The translations under genes and the position numbers were made by a program. From NCBI GenBank assembly GCA_035997675.1, contig DASYIJ010000296.1, forward strand, positions 1 through 13,036: 13,036 nt of DNA. Reading direction: 5' to 3'. The DNA is from JALYZC01 sp035997675 (GTDB lineage Bacteria; Actinomycetota; Thermoleophilia; Solirubrobacterales; Solirubrobacteraceae). This document shows, one piece after another, positions 1 through 7,557 of this stretch (its first letter is position 1; every line of letters begins with the position of its first letter). Under the pieces are notes generated by a model. It saw nothing but the letters and a program-made list of their open reading frames with translations. It made no database searches and was not told the DNA's origin.

Positions 1-259
1 CCACCATCTGCGGCATCGCGGTCATCTTCACCATGCGCGCCGCCGGGATGCCCACGGCGGTGCCGATCACGACCCCGAGGATGATCAGGCCCCAGTTGCC
101 CATGCCGGGGGTCAGCAGCGTGGCGACCACCGCGATGGCCATGCCGGCGGCGGCGATCGCGTTGCCCCGCACGGCGGTGCGCGGGCCGCGGACGTTCATC
201 AGGCCGTAGATGAAGAGGGCGAACGCGATGATGTAGAGGATCGCGACGAAGTCGGTCAC
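1..259 (-). CDS. pntB: NAD(P) transhydrogenase subunit beta, N-terminal part (cut by window edge)
   Basis: Only the first 86 codons lie in the window. PntB carries most of the membrane proton channel and the NADP(H)-binding domain of proton-translocating transhydrogenase, which drives NADPH formation from NADH with the proton gradient. The GTG start gives MTDFVAILYIIAFALFIYG, a first membrane helix, then GPRTAVRGN, more hydrophobic segments, and KMTAMPQMV at residues 78-86. Both the GPRTARRGN-like and KMTAMPQMV segments are hallmarks of the PntB N-terminus. The start overlaps the pntAB stop as GTGA, and a strong AGGAGGA Shine-Dalgarno lies 6 nt upstream inside pntAB, so translation is coupled. 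It is the last gene of the pnt cluster seen here. The remainder should continue left of the window. Confidence 0.95.
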   Translation of the reverse strand, partial: MTDFVAILYIIAFALFIYGLMNVRGPRTAVRGNAIAAAGMAIAVVATLLTPGMGNWGLIILGVVIGTAVGIPAARMVKMTAMPQMV

Positions 260-564
260 TTCTCGTCCTCCTCGGCGGCGGGCGGGGTCTTCTTGGCCTT
301 GAACATCGAGAGCATCCGGTCGGTGACCAGGAAGCCGCCGACGACGTTGATCGTGCCGAAGGCGATCGCGATCACCAGCAGCACCTTGTTGAGCGTGCCG
401 TGGCCGGACAGGCCGAGCACCAGCAGGCCGCCGAGGATCACGATCCCGTGGATCGCGTTCGTGGCCGACATCAGCGGCGTGTGGAGCGTGTTGGGCACCT
501 TCGAGATGACCACGAAGCCGACGAAGCCTGCGAGCACGAGGATGGCGAGGTTGGTGACGAGCAT
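256..564 (-). CDS. pntAB: NAD(P) transhydrogenase subunit alpha part 2 (membrane segment)
   Basis: A 102-residue membrane protein with about three hydrophobic helices (roughly 5-21, 38-53, 61-80) and a charged cytoplasmic tail ending AAEEDEK. The helix borders SKVPNTLHTPLMSATNAIHG (21-40) and INVVGGFLVTDRML (72-85) are the conserved face of the PntA C-terminal membrane domain. The domain is encoded separately here, as in Rhodospirillum-type three-subunit enzymes, rather than fused as in E. coli PntA. It helps form the proton path with PntB. The start was chosen at the ATG whose A is shared with the last base of the pntAA TGA stop (TGATG, 1-nt overlap). Longer upstream readings in this frame only shadow pntAA. 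Confidence 0.95.
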   Translation of the reverse strand: MLVTNLAILVLAGFVGFVVISKVPNTLHTPLMSATNAIHGIVILGGLLVLGLSGHGTLNKVLLVIAIAFGTINVVGGFLVTDRMLSMFKAKKTPPAAEEDEK

Positions 565-1688
565 CAGGCGGCCTGCTTGGCACCCTCGTGGACGATCTCG
601 CCGCCGCGCGTGACGCACGCTCCGGCGATGATCTCGTCGTCGAAGTCGAGCGCCAGCGCGCCCTCCTCGTCCGTCATCAGCTCGAGGAGCGCCTGGATGT
701 TGCGTGCGTACATCTGCGACGCGTGCTCGGCCATCTGACTGGCGAGGTTGAGCGGCGCGTCGATCGTCACGTCGTGCTTGACGACGACCTCGCCGGGCTC
801 GGACAGCTCGGCGTTGCCGCCCGCCTCGCCCGCGAGATCGATCACGACCGCGCCGGGCTTCATGCGCTCGACGGCGTCGGCCGTCACCAGCCGGGGCGCC
901 GGCCGTCCCGGCACCAGCGCCGTGGTGATGACCACGTCGAACTCGGTGATGGCGTCCGTGAGCTCGCGCTGCTGGGCCGCCTTCTCCTCGTCGGTCAGCT
1001 CGCGGGCGTACCCGCCCTCGCCCTCGGCGCCCTTGCCCGCCTCGAGCTCGAGGAACTGGGCGCCGAGCGAGCGGACCTGCTCGCCCACCGCGCTGCGGAC
1101 GTCGTAGCCGGTGACGGCGGCCCCGAGCCGGCGCGCGGTCGCGATCGCCTGCAGGCCCGCCACCCCGGCGCCGAGCACCAGGACCTTGGCGGGGCGGATC
1201 GTCCCGGCGGCGGTCATCAGCATCGGGTAGTAGCGGCCGAGGTGCGTGGCCCCGAGGAGCGCCGCGCGATAGCCGGCGACGTTGCTCTGGGACGACAACG
1301 CGTCCATCGCCTGGGCGCGGGAGATCCGCGGGACCGCCTCCAGCGCGAACGCCGTCGCGCCGCTCGCGGCCAGGGCACGGATGCCCTCCGCGTTCGTCAA
1401 CGGCGCGAGGAAGCCGACGAGCACGCTGTCGGCGCCGAGGCGCCCGATCTCGTCGTCTTGCGGCGGCGCAACCTTGACCACGACGTCGCCGTCCCACGCC
1501 GCCGCGGGCTCGGTCGCGATCGTGGCGCCGGCCTCCTCGTACAGCGAGTCGGGGATCATGGCGGCCTCGCCGGCACCGGCCTGCACGACCACCTCGTGGC
1601 CATTGCCGGTCAGCTTGCGCACCACGTCGGGGACGAGCGCCACGCGGCGCTCCCCCGCCGCGATTTCCTTGGGGACAGCGATCTTCAT
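564..1688 (-). CDS. pntAA: NAD(P) transhydrogenase subunit alpha part 1 (NAD(H)-binding)
   Basis: A 374-residue soluble NAD(H)-binding subunit of proton-translocating transhydrogenase, related to alanine dehydrogenase. The N-terminus MKIAVPKEIAAGERRVALVP is the family opening. RISRAQAMDALSSQSN (121-136) is the conserved transhydrogenase signature around the nucleotide-contacting loop. VLVLGAGVAGLQAI (169-182) is the Rossmann glycine-rich turn, followed by GYDVRSAVGEQV (194-205). Length and order are normal, with no sign of damage. No clear Shine-Dalgarno lies before the ATG; the 29 bases upstream contain a perfect 10-bp palindrome. It follows the last gene of the B12 cassette closely, so it may be partly read through from it, but its function is redox balance and no direct B12 role is known. 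Confidence 0.95.
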   Translation of the reverse strand: MKIAVPKEIAAGERRVALVPDVVRKLTGNGHEVVVQAGAGEAAMIPDSLYEEAGATIATEPAAAWDGDVVVKVAPPQDDEIGRLGADSVLVGFLAPLTNAEGIRALAASGATAFALEAVPRISRAQAMDALSSQSNVAGYRAALLGATHLGRYYPMLMTAAGTIRPAKVLVLGAGVAGLQAIATARRLGAAVTGYDVRSAVGEQVRSLGAQFLELEAGKGAEGEGGYARELTDEEKAAQQRELTDAITEFDVVITTALVPGRPAPRLVTADAVERMKPGAVVIDLAGEAGGNAELSEPGEVVVKHDVTIDAPLNLASQMAEHASQMYARNIQALLELMTDEEGALALDFDDEIIAGACVTRGGEIVHEGAKQAA

Positions 1689-1707
1689 GGCTGGAGGGGC
1701 GGGAACC

Positions 1708-1717
1708 CTACTAGTAG
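1708..1717. other. Perfect 10-bp palindrome CTACTAGTAG in the gap before pntAA
   Basis: CTACTAGTAG reads identically on both strands and directly abuts the stop codon of the S-component/toroid gene. It is unusually AT-rich for this DNA. On the minus strand it overlaps a weak -10-like TAGGGT. It could be an operator half or promoter element for pnt. There is no long stem or T-run, so it is not an intrinsic terminator. A chance origin is possible. Confidence 0.3.
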
Positions 1718-3439
1718 TTAATCCAGCAGGTAGCCGGCGGCGAAGCCGGCGAGCGCGGCGGCCCGGACCAGGCCGGCGGGACCGCGTCCCCCGCCGCCTC
1801 GGGTGGCCGCGGCCGCTCCGGCGCCTCCACCCTTCGCCCCCGCGGCGGCGACCGAGCCCGCCGGGGCTCCGGCGGCGCCGCCCCCGCCGGTGGCACGTGC
1901 GCGCCGCACCGGGCCGAGCGGGAACGCCCTCCCGGCCAGCGCGGTCAGCGCCTGTGCCGTGACCCACACGGGCGTCTGGCCGCTCGTCCGCGAGTAGCGC
2001 ACGCTGCCGTCGGGAGCGGTCAGCGAACGCAGGTAGTCCAGCGGCGAACGACCGCCGCGGCGCACCGAGCCCGGGTTGCGTCCCGCCGCGATCAGCGCCT
2101 GGGCCGCCCAGGCAGCCGACTGGGCGTTCGACGCGCCGCCACGATTGAGCGGGAACCCGCCGTCGCCGTTCTGCTGGCCGCGCAGGAAAGCCACGGCGCG
2201 CGCGACCGCGCCGGAGCCGCGCCGCCCCGCGGCGGCGAGCGCCTGCACCGGGGCGCTCGTGTCGTCGATGCCGCTCGGGCCGCCGCGGCCCGCGAAGTTG
2301 AACCCGCCGTCGCGGTTCTGCTGGCGCACGAGCCAGTCGGCCGCCCGCCGCACGGGCGTAGCCGACGCGCCGTAGCCGCCGGCGCGGAAGGCGAGCACCG
2401 CGAACGCCGTCCAGTTCACCTGCTCGCTGAGGGCCCCGTCGCCGCGCTGGCGCCGGCGCACCGTGGCCACGAGGTCACGGCCGCCGAAATGGCGCGGATC
2501 GAGCCCGGCGGAGCGCACCACGAGGATCGTGCGCTCCAGCTCGCCGGTGTCGTTCAGGCCCCCGAGGCCGGCGCGGATCGCGTCGATCGCGCTGCGCCCG
2601 CCGCGGCGCACGTCGAGCGGGTTGCGCCCGGCGGCGGCCAGGCCCAGCGCCGCCCATCCGGTGTGGAGCTGCGTCGATCCCTGCCCGCGGGCTGCGCCGA
2701 AGCCGCCGTCGCCGTTCTGGGCGCCGAGCAGGTAGCCCGTGGGCGAGGCGGCGCGCGCCGCCGGGGCGGCGGCGGCACCGCCGAGCGCAAGGAGGGCCAG
2801 CGCGACGACAGCCAACGGGGCGGTGCCGATGGCCGGCCGCCAGGTCACCACCATCCGGGTCCGGAACCGCTGAAGGGCGCGCAGGAGCGCCGGCCCGAAC
2901 GCGAGGCAGAAAACGACGTTCCCGACGGCGTGGGCGATGTTGAACGGCAGCGAGGTCCCGGCGCGCACGGCGTACCAGGCGGCCGTGTGGTCGCTGTAGA
3001 GCACCCAGTCGCCGAAGTCCATGAACGCGCCGTGGGCCAGGCCGAGGAGTCCGCAGAATGCCGCCAGGGGAACGCGTCCGATACGCCCGCCCGTGGCATG
3101 CGCGAGCAGCGCGCCGGCGACGCCGCAGGCGCCCCACGCGGCCATCTCCCACGGCGTCCACGGTCCCTGGCCGAAGAAGAAGTTGGAGCTCAAGGCGGCC
3201 AGCGCGCCGACGGCGAAGCCCGGGCCCACGCCGAGGGCGAAGCCCGAGATGATCGCGATGTCGGTGAGCGGCTTGACGTTGGGCAGCGCGCCGAAGGCGA
3301 TGCGCCCGAGGGCGCCGAGGGCGGCGAGCGTGGCCACCAGCGCGACGAGCCGGGCCGGCGGCCGGGCCCGCTCGTACCAGCCGAACCCCGCCGCGAGGGC
3401 GCAGGCCAGCAGCGCGAACGACGCGAGCTGCCAGGTCAT
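1718..3439 (-). CDS. ECF transporter S component fused to a squalene-cyclase-like alpha/alpha toroid
   Basis: A 573-residue fusion. Residues 1-195 form an ECF substrate-capture membrane protein of about five to six helices; IAFGALPNVKPLTDIAIISG (47-66), SSNFFFGQGPWTPWEMAAWG (84-103) and the region to FMDFGDWVLYSD are typical of S components. Residues 205-231 are a hydrophobic stretch ending AAPAARA, much like a signal peptide or a last helix. Residues 232-510 hold about five prenyltransferase/squalene-oxidase repeats: QNGDGGFG (241), RGDGALSEQ (332), QQNRDGGFN (373), GIDDTSAPVQAL (390), QQNGDGGFP (422) and APDGSVRYS (475). A Gly/Ala-rich linker (517-553) leads to a short hydrophobic end. The toroid lacks the DxDD acid motif of class II cyclases, so a binding role fits better. 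The start overlaps the ecfA stop as ATGA, with GAGGAGGTGG just upstream. B12 is the inferred substrate, from the riboswitch. Confidence 0.88.
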   Translation of the reverse strand: MTWQLASFALLACALAAGFGWYERARPPARLVALVATLAALGALGRIAFGALPNVKPLTDIAIISGFALGVGPGFAVGALAALSSNFFFGQGPWTPWEMAAWGACGVAGALLAHATGGRIGRVPLAAFCGLLGLAHGAFMDFGDWVLYSDHTAAWYAVRAGTSLPFNIAHAVGNVVFCLAFGPALLRALQRFRTRMVVTWRPAIGTAPLAVVALALLALGGAAAAPAARAASPTGYLLGAQNGDGGFGAARGQGSTQLHTGWAALGLAAAGRNPLDVRRGGRSAIDAIRAGLGGLNDTGELERTILVVRSAGLDPRHFGGRDLVATVRRRQRGDGALSEQVNWTAFAVLAFRAGGYGASATPVRRAADWLVRQQNRDGGFNFAGRGGPSGIDDTSAPVQALAAAGRRGSGAVARAVAFLRGQQNGDGGFPLNRGGASNAQSAAWAAQALIAAGRNPGSVRRGGRSPLDYLRSLTAPDGSVRYSRTSGQTPVWVTAQALTALAGRAFPLGPVRRARATGGGGAAGAPAGSVAAAGAKGGGAGAAAATRGGGGRGPAGLVRAAALAGFAAGYLLD

Positions 3440-5064
3440 GTGGCCACCTCCTCGGGAAGCGACAGCCGTTCTCGCAGGAGCGCGGCGCCCTGCTCGGGAC
3501 GCAGGGCTCCGCCCGCCCCGCCGAGGATCCGGGCCGTCTCGGTGCTGAAGTACCAGCCTCCCGCCAGTACCTCGGCGGGGGTGCCGTCGGCGGCCACGGT
3601 CCCGTCGCCCAGCAGGATCACGCGGTCGGCGAAGGCCGCGGCGAGCTCGGCGTCATGCGTCGCGACGATCGCCGCGGCGCCGCGTGCCGCGAGCGCCTGC
3701 AGTTCGGCGGCGAGGGCGTCGCGGCGCGCGTGGTCCATTCCGCGCGTGGGTTCGTCCAGGCCCACGACCGCGGGGGCCGGATCGCCCGGCCCCGAGCCCG
3801 CCGCGACCAGCGCGAGCGCGAGGCGCTGGCGCTCGCCGCCGGACAGGTCGCGCGGGTGGCGGTCGGCGCGGTCGCCCAGTCCCGCCGCCTCGAGCACCTC
3901 GGGCGGCGCGTCGTCCCCGATGCGGTCGCGCAGGAAGTAGTCGCCGGGGTGCTGGAGCAGCAGCGCCATCGGGCCCGCCAGCTCCACGCGCCCGCGCGTG
4001 GGCGCGAGGAGGCCGCGGGCCACCCGCAGCAGCGTCGACTTCCCGGCGCCGTTGCGTCCCATCAGCGCGACGCGCTCGCCGGGTGCGACGACCAGGTCGA
4101 CGGCGCGCAGAGCGGCCGCGCCGCCGGGGAACTCCTGCCACACACCGCGCAGGCGCAGCGCCGGCTTCGGGCCGCGCTTCGCGCGGGCGTGGCGGCGCCG
4201 CGGGGCGGACGGCGCGCCGGCGTCGCCGCCGGGCTCGAGCAGCCCGTGCGCGCGCAGCGCGGCCCGTGCCGCCTTGACGCCCGCCGGCAGCGGGCGCAGG
4301 CCGGCGTCGGCGAACAGCTGGGCCGCCGGAGGCAGCAGCTCCGACGCCGCCTCGGCCGCCCAGGCGAGGAAGTCGGGCGGCGGGCCGTCGAACGCGACCG
4401 CGCCGTCGGCGAGCGCGATCACGCGGTCCGCGGCCGGCAGCGCGCGGTCGAGCCGGTGATCGGCGAGCAGGATCGCCGTGTCCCATTGCTCGTTGAGCCG
4501 GCGCAGCAGCGAGAGCAGCTCGTCCCCGGCCACCGGGTCGAGCTGGGAGGTCGGCTCGTCGAGGACGGCCAGCGCCGGGCGCCCCCCCAGGGCGGCCGCC
4601 AGCGCGACGCGCTGGAGCTCGCCCCCGGACAGCTCGTGGGTCGGGCGCTCGAGCAGGGCCGCCACCCCGAGCGCCAGGGCGGCCTCCTCGACGCCCCGCG
4701 CGACGGCGGCCGGCGGCTCTCCGCGGTTCTCGAGGGGAAACGCGATCTCCGCCCGCACCGTCCCCATCACTATCTGCGTCTCCGGGTCCTGGAGCAGGGT
4801 GCCGACGCTCGCCGCCAGCTCGCCGGGGCCGTGCTCGCGCACGTCCATGCCCGCCACCTCGGCGCGACCACTCACCTCGCCGCCGTGCACGTGCGGCACC
4901 AGGCCGCAGACAGTGCGCAGCAGCGTGGACTTCCCGGAGCCCGACGCCCCGGCGAGCAGGACCAGCTCGCCCGGCTCGATCTCGAGCGTCACGTCGCGCA
5001 GCGCGGGCGCGTCCGCTCCCGGGTAGCGGTACGTGAGCCCCTCGAGCGCGACCATCGAGGTCAT
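3436..5064 (-). CDS. Double-headed energy-coupling factor ATPase (EcfA-EcfA' fusion)
   Basis: A 542-residue cytoplasmic protein carrying both ATPase halves of an ECF transporter, which are separate EcfA1 and EcfA2 in many bacteria. First domain: Walker A GASGSGKST (39-47), Q-loop Gln92, signature LSGGELQR (145-152), Walker B LAVLDE (165-170) and switch His203. A charged linker (about 280-300) leads to the second domain: Walker A GRNGAGKST (336-344), Q-loop Gln371, LSGGERQR (407-414), Walker B VVGLDE (433-438) and His470. Both sites look catalytically complete. The ATG start overlaps the ecfT stop as ATGA; a second ATG three codons on is possible. EcfT upstream and the S component downstream make a full ECF module. 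Confidence 0.95.
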   Translation of the reverse strand: MTSMVALEGLTYRYPGADAPALRDVTLEIEPGELVLLAGASGSGKSTLLRTVCGLVPHVHGGEVSGRAEVAGMDVREHGPGELAASVGTLLQDPETQIVMGTVRAEIAFPLENRGEPPAAVARGVEEAALALGVAALLERPTHELSGGELQRVALAAALGGRPALAVLDEPTSQLDPVAGDELLSLLRRLNEQWDTAILLADHRLDRALPAADRVIALADGAVAFDGPPPDFLAWAAEAASELLPPAAQLFADAGLRPLPAGVKAARAALRAHGLLEPGGDAGAPSAPRRRHARAKRGPKPALRLRGVWQEFPGGAAALRAVDLVVAPGERVALMGRNGAGKSTLLRVARGLLAPTRGRVELAGPMALLLQHPGDYFLRDRIGDDAPPEVLEAAGLGDRADRHPRDLSGGERQRLALALVAAGSGPGDPAPAVVGLDEPTRGMDHARRDALAAELQALAARGAAAIVATHDAELAAAFADRVILLGDGTVAADGTPAEVLAGGWYFSTETARILGGAGGALRPEQGAALLRERLSLPEEVAT

Positions 5065-5924
5065 CGGCCGATCCCCCGGCGGTCGAGGAACGGCGCGAGC
5101 GCGCACGCGATCATCGCCCCCCCGATCGCGACCAGCCCCGGACCGGAGGCGGCCTCGAGGCGCGGATAGGCGTCGAAGTGGGTCGCCCCGATCAGCTCGC
5201 CGGCGACGGCCAGTCCGACGAGCCCGATGGCCGCCGCCACGAAGGCGAGGTCGTGGCGAGACCACGGCCGGCGCGCGCGCGGCGCGCGGCGCGCGGTCCC
5301 GTACCCGCGCAGCTCGAGCGTCGCCGCGACGTCGATCGCACGGTCCAGCGCGTTGGTCGCCGTCGCGCGCACGACGGCCAGCCGGGGCGCCGAACCGGCC
5401 GGGCGGCAGCGCTGCGCCTCGGCGAGGCGGCCGGCGTCGCGCGCGAGCACCGGGACCATGCGGGTCGCGAGCGCGGCGGTCAGCGCGGAGCGGAAGGACA
5501 CACGCCGAAACAGGCGCAGCACCTCGTCGGGATCGACCGCCGACGCGTACAACGCCCCGGCGAGCACGAGCGCGACGGCGCGCAGCGCGAGCACACCGCC
5601 GTAGGCGGTCGCCTCGAGCGTGATGTCGAGGTTCCCCAGCCACGGAACCTCACCGGCGCGCGCGATCACCGTGAGGCCGTCACGGGTGACGATCGGGTTG
5701 ATGACGGCGATCGCCAGCGCGAACGGAGCGGTGAACAGCGCGGCGCGGCGGAACTGGCGCCCCGCCCCCGCCGCCGACGCGGCGCCCACCTCGGCGACCA
5801 GGACGGCCGCCAGGATCACGGGATGGTCGGCGATCAGCGCGACCGCCGCCAGCGCCGCGCAGTACGCCGAGCCGGCGGCGGCGCGCGCCGCGTGCAGCGG
5901 GCTGGCGGCGCGGCGGTAGATCAT
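5061..5924 (-). CDS. ecfT: Energy-coupling factor transmembrane protein EcfT
   Basis: A 287-residue membrane protein that links the ATPase pair to the S component. Hydrophobic segments run at about 15-50, 61-80, 108-128 and then near the C-terminus (220-237, 255-275). The cytoplasmic coupling region between them carries the two EcfT signature stretches in slightly diverged form: RDAGRLAEAQRCR (162-174), usually ending near Ala-Arg-Gly, and ATLELRGYG (201-209). The ATG start overlaps the DUF4430 lipoprotein stop as ATGA, with GGAGG 6 nt upstream. Earlier in-frame codons lie inside the lipoprotein gene. It is a dedicated transporter subunit judging by its B12-cassette position. Confidence 0.92.
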   Translation of the reverse strand: MIYRRAASPLHAARAAAGSAYCAALAAVALIADHPVILAAVLVAEVGAASAAGAGRQFRRAALFTAPFALAIAVINPIVTRDGLTVIARAGEVPWLGNLDITLEATAYGGVLALRAVALVLAGALYASAVDPDEVLRLFRRVSFRSALTAALATRMVPVLARDAGRLAEAQRCRPAGSAPRLAVVRATATNALDRAIDVAATLELRGYGTARRAPRARRPWSRHDLAFVAAAIGLVGLAVAGELIGATHFDAYPRLEAASGPGLVAIGGAMIACALAPFLDRRGIGR

Positions 5925-6847
5925 GCGCCGCCTCCGGCGGGGACCGGGAGCACGCCGCCGGCCACCGCGGCGACAGCGAACCGGTCCGACAGCCCCGATG
6001 GCTCGGCGAAGGCGCGCGCGGCCGCCGTCGTGCCGGCGGCGTCGGTGCCCGCGACCACCCAGGTCGGCGCGCGGTCGCCGAGCCGGGTCGCGGCGATCAG
6101 GCCCGCGCCGGCCGCGTAGCTGCGCCGGGCACGGCCGGCCGCGTCCAGGAGCACGAGCCGTTGCCCGCCGGCGTCGAAGCGAGCGTACACGCCGCTCGCG
6201 GCCGGGCCGCCCTCGACCTGCCGGGCGGCGGGATCGGTGCGGGCCGCGCTCCACGGGCCCACGACGACGCGCAGCGTGTCGGGATCGAACGTCGTCCCGA
6301 GCGCCGCCTGCGCGGCGGGCACCCCGACCGCGCGCAGCTGCCGCGCCACGAGGTTGCACGCCGTGGTCGCCCCGCTCGCGCAGTCGATCCGCGTCGGCAG
6401 CCGACGACCGTCGCGTCCGTGCAGGAACGGCTCGGGGAACGACCCGACGACCGCGGGCACGCGCTGCGCCGCGCTCCAATCGTGACGGTCCCACCACACG
6501 CGGTCGCCGCGGTGCAGTCGGAACCCGGCCGCGCCCTTGGAGGCCTCGATGCCGTTGACGTAGTAGAACCAATCGACCCGTCGCCCGGTCCCGTACTGGC
6601 TGGACAGGCCGTTGATCGCCTGCACGAAGCCGCCTCCGTAACGGGTCTGGACCGAGAACGACCGCGTCAGGAAGCGCATCACGGTCTCGCTGCCCGGCAC
6701 GTGGTCGGCGCGCACGCCGCCGACCCGCGAGTCCCCGAAGTCGCGCGTCACGACCAGGCTGACCCCGCCCGTGCCGGCGCCCGCGCCCAGCCCGCACCCG
6801 GCGACGAGGGCGCCGAGCAGGAGGGCGGCGACGACGGCTGGCCTCAC
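5921..6847 (-). CDS. DUF4430 lipoprotein, likely cobalamin-capture component
   Basis: A 308-residue surface lipoprotein. The GTG start gives RPAVVAALLLGALVAGC, a signal peptide with lipobox VAGC and lipidated Cys18, then a Gly-rich spacer. Residues about 29-125 form the DUF4430 domain: VSLVVTRDFG, RYGGGFVQAINGLS (69-82), VDWFYYVNGIEASKG (91-105) and LHRGDRVWWDRHDW (111-124). The related domain in animal intrinsic factor/transcobalamin is the C-terminal beta domain that covers bound B12. The rest, starting RVPAVVGSFPEPF (129-141), is a conserved-looking extension of unknown fold with Cys156 and Cys164. The gene starts on GTGA within the preceding stop. Anchoring next to the S component would let it hand over ligand; that role is inferred. 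Confidence 0.88.
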   Translation of the reverse strand: MRPAVVAALLLGALVAGCGLGAGAGTGGVSLVVTRDFGDSRVGGVRADHVPGSETVMRFLTRSFSVQTRYGGGFVQAINGLSSQYGTGRRVDWFYYVNGIEASKGAAGFRLHRGDRVWWDRHDWSAAQRVPAVVGSFPEPFLHGRDGRRLPTRIDCASGATTACNLVARQLRAVGVPAAQAALGTTFDPDTLRVVVGPWSAARTDPAARQVEGGPAASGVYARFDAGGQRLVLLDAAGRARRSYAAGAGLIAATRLGDRAPTWVVAGTDAAGTTAAARAFAEPSGLSDRFAVAAVAGGVLPVPAGGGA

Positions 6848-7557
6848 GCCGAGGCCACCCGCACCGGGAACGAGGGAACCATGCCGGCCCGCTGGGCCTG
6901 GACGCTGCGCGTGGCCGCGCCGAGCGCCGGGAAGCTCGCCGTGCCGTCCGACCCCGTCACCGCCGTCTGCGCCCCCGCGGAGACGGTGGCGCCGGCCACG
7001 GCGACCGCCCGGCCGTTGTCGTCGTAGCCGCGCACCAGCACCCGGAGCGGCTGGCCGGCGCCCGAGAGCGGCGCGACCTCCAGGGTGCGCTGGCAGCCGC
7101 CGCTGGACTGGGCGCGGCAGTAGAACCACGTCAGGCGATCGCCGGCCCGCAGCCGGCGTCCGCTCGGGTCGGCCGCGCCGAGCGACGGGACCCGCCGCCC
7201 GACCTTGTACACCCAGCCGTCGGCGCGGCGGTTGCGGTCGGCTCCGACCTGGGTCACGAACAGCGAGCCGGACTCCACCGGACGCCGAGAGCACCTGCCG
7301 TAGTCGCGCAGGCGGAAGTCCGGGCCGTGGCCGCGCCGGACCGCGGCCAGCGCCGCCAGCGGCGTCGCCTCGGCGATGGCGCAGCGGCGCCGGCCCACGG
7401 CCACCGTCGTGGCGGATGCGCGAACGAATTTCGCCGCGGCCAGCACGCTCGCCCTCCCGGCGACCATGACCTCGACGCGCGGTGCGGCGGCCGCCGCGCC
7501 GGCGGGCGCAGCCGCCGCGAGGACGAGCGCGGTGACGAGGAGCCGGCGGACCCTCAT
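6844..7557 (-). CDS. Secreted DUF4430-like protein with C-terminal Ig-like domain
   Basis: A 237-residue exported protein. The signal peptide spans roughly 1-25 (RRLLVTALVLAAAAPAGAAAAA) and has no lipobox Cys. Residues 27-148 resemble a diverged DUF4430 domain: VEVMVAGR, TPLAALAAV (65-73), a VNG-equivalent DGWVYKVGRRVPSLGAAD (113-130) and LRAGDRLTWFYC (136-147). Cys59, Cys89, Cys147 and Cys155 could form two disulfides. Residues about 171-236 look like a bacterial Ig-like/carboxypeptidase-regulatory fold (VRGYDDNGRAV, AGATVSAG, TGSDGTASFPAL). The ATG start overlaps the upstream stop as ATGA; no independent Shine-Dalgarno is evident, so translation probably depends on coupling. Ligand binding is inferred from family and operon only. 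Confidence 0.82.
   Translation of the reverse strand: MRVRRLLVTALVLAAAAPAGAAAAAPRVEVMVAGRASVLAAAKFVRASATTVAVGRRRCAIAEATPLAALAAVRRGHGPDFRLRDYGRCSRRPVESGSLFVTQVGADRNRRADGWVYKVGRRVPSLGAADPSGRRLRAGDRLTWFYCRAQSSGGCQRTLEVAPLSGAGQPLRVLVRGYDDNGRAVAVAGATVSAGAQTAVTGSDGTASFPALGAATRSVQAQRAGMVPSFPVRVASA

Noticed and set aside
588..1721. Long plus-strand open frame opposite pntAA
   Set aside because: It is antisense to a clear pntAA gene and has low-complexity composition.
2140..2740. DNA repeat or CRISPR-like array suggested by recurring CCGCCGTCGCCGTTCTG
   Set aside because: The recurrences encode the QNGDGGF repeats of the toroid, with irregular spacing and no spacers.
1718..3161. Annotation of the toroid as a squalene/hopene cyclase or prenyltransferase
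   Set aside because: It has the repeats but no DxDD motif and is fused to a B12-regulated ECF S component.
2489..3940. Long plus-strand open frame of about 480 codons
   Set aside because: It is Arg/Gly/Ala-rich with no recognisable motif and lies antisense to the S-component and EcfA genes; such frames are expected at about 73% G+C.
5270..5300. GC-rich run of CGCGCG near 5270-5295 as a possible regulatory repeat
   Set aside because: It lies inside ecfT and encodes an Arg/Ala stretch after the coupling region.
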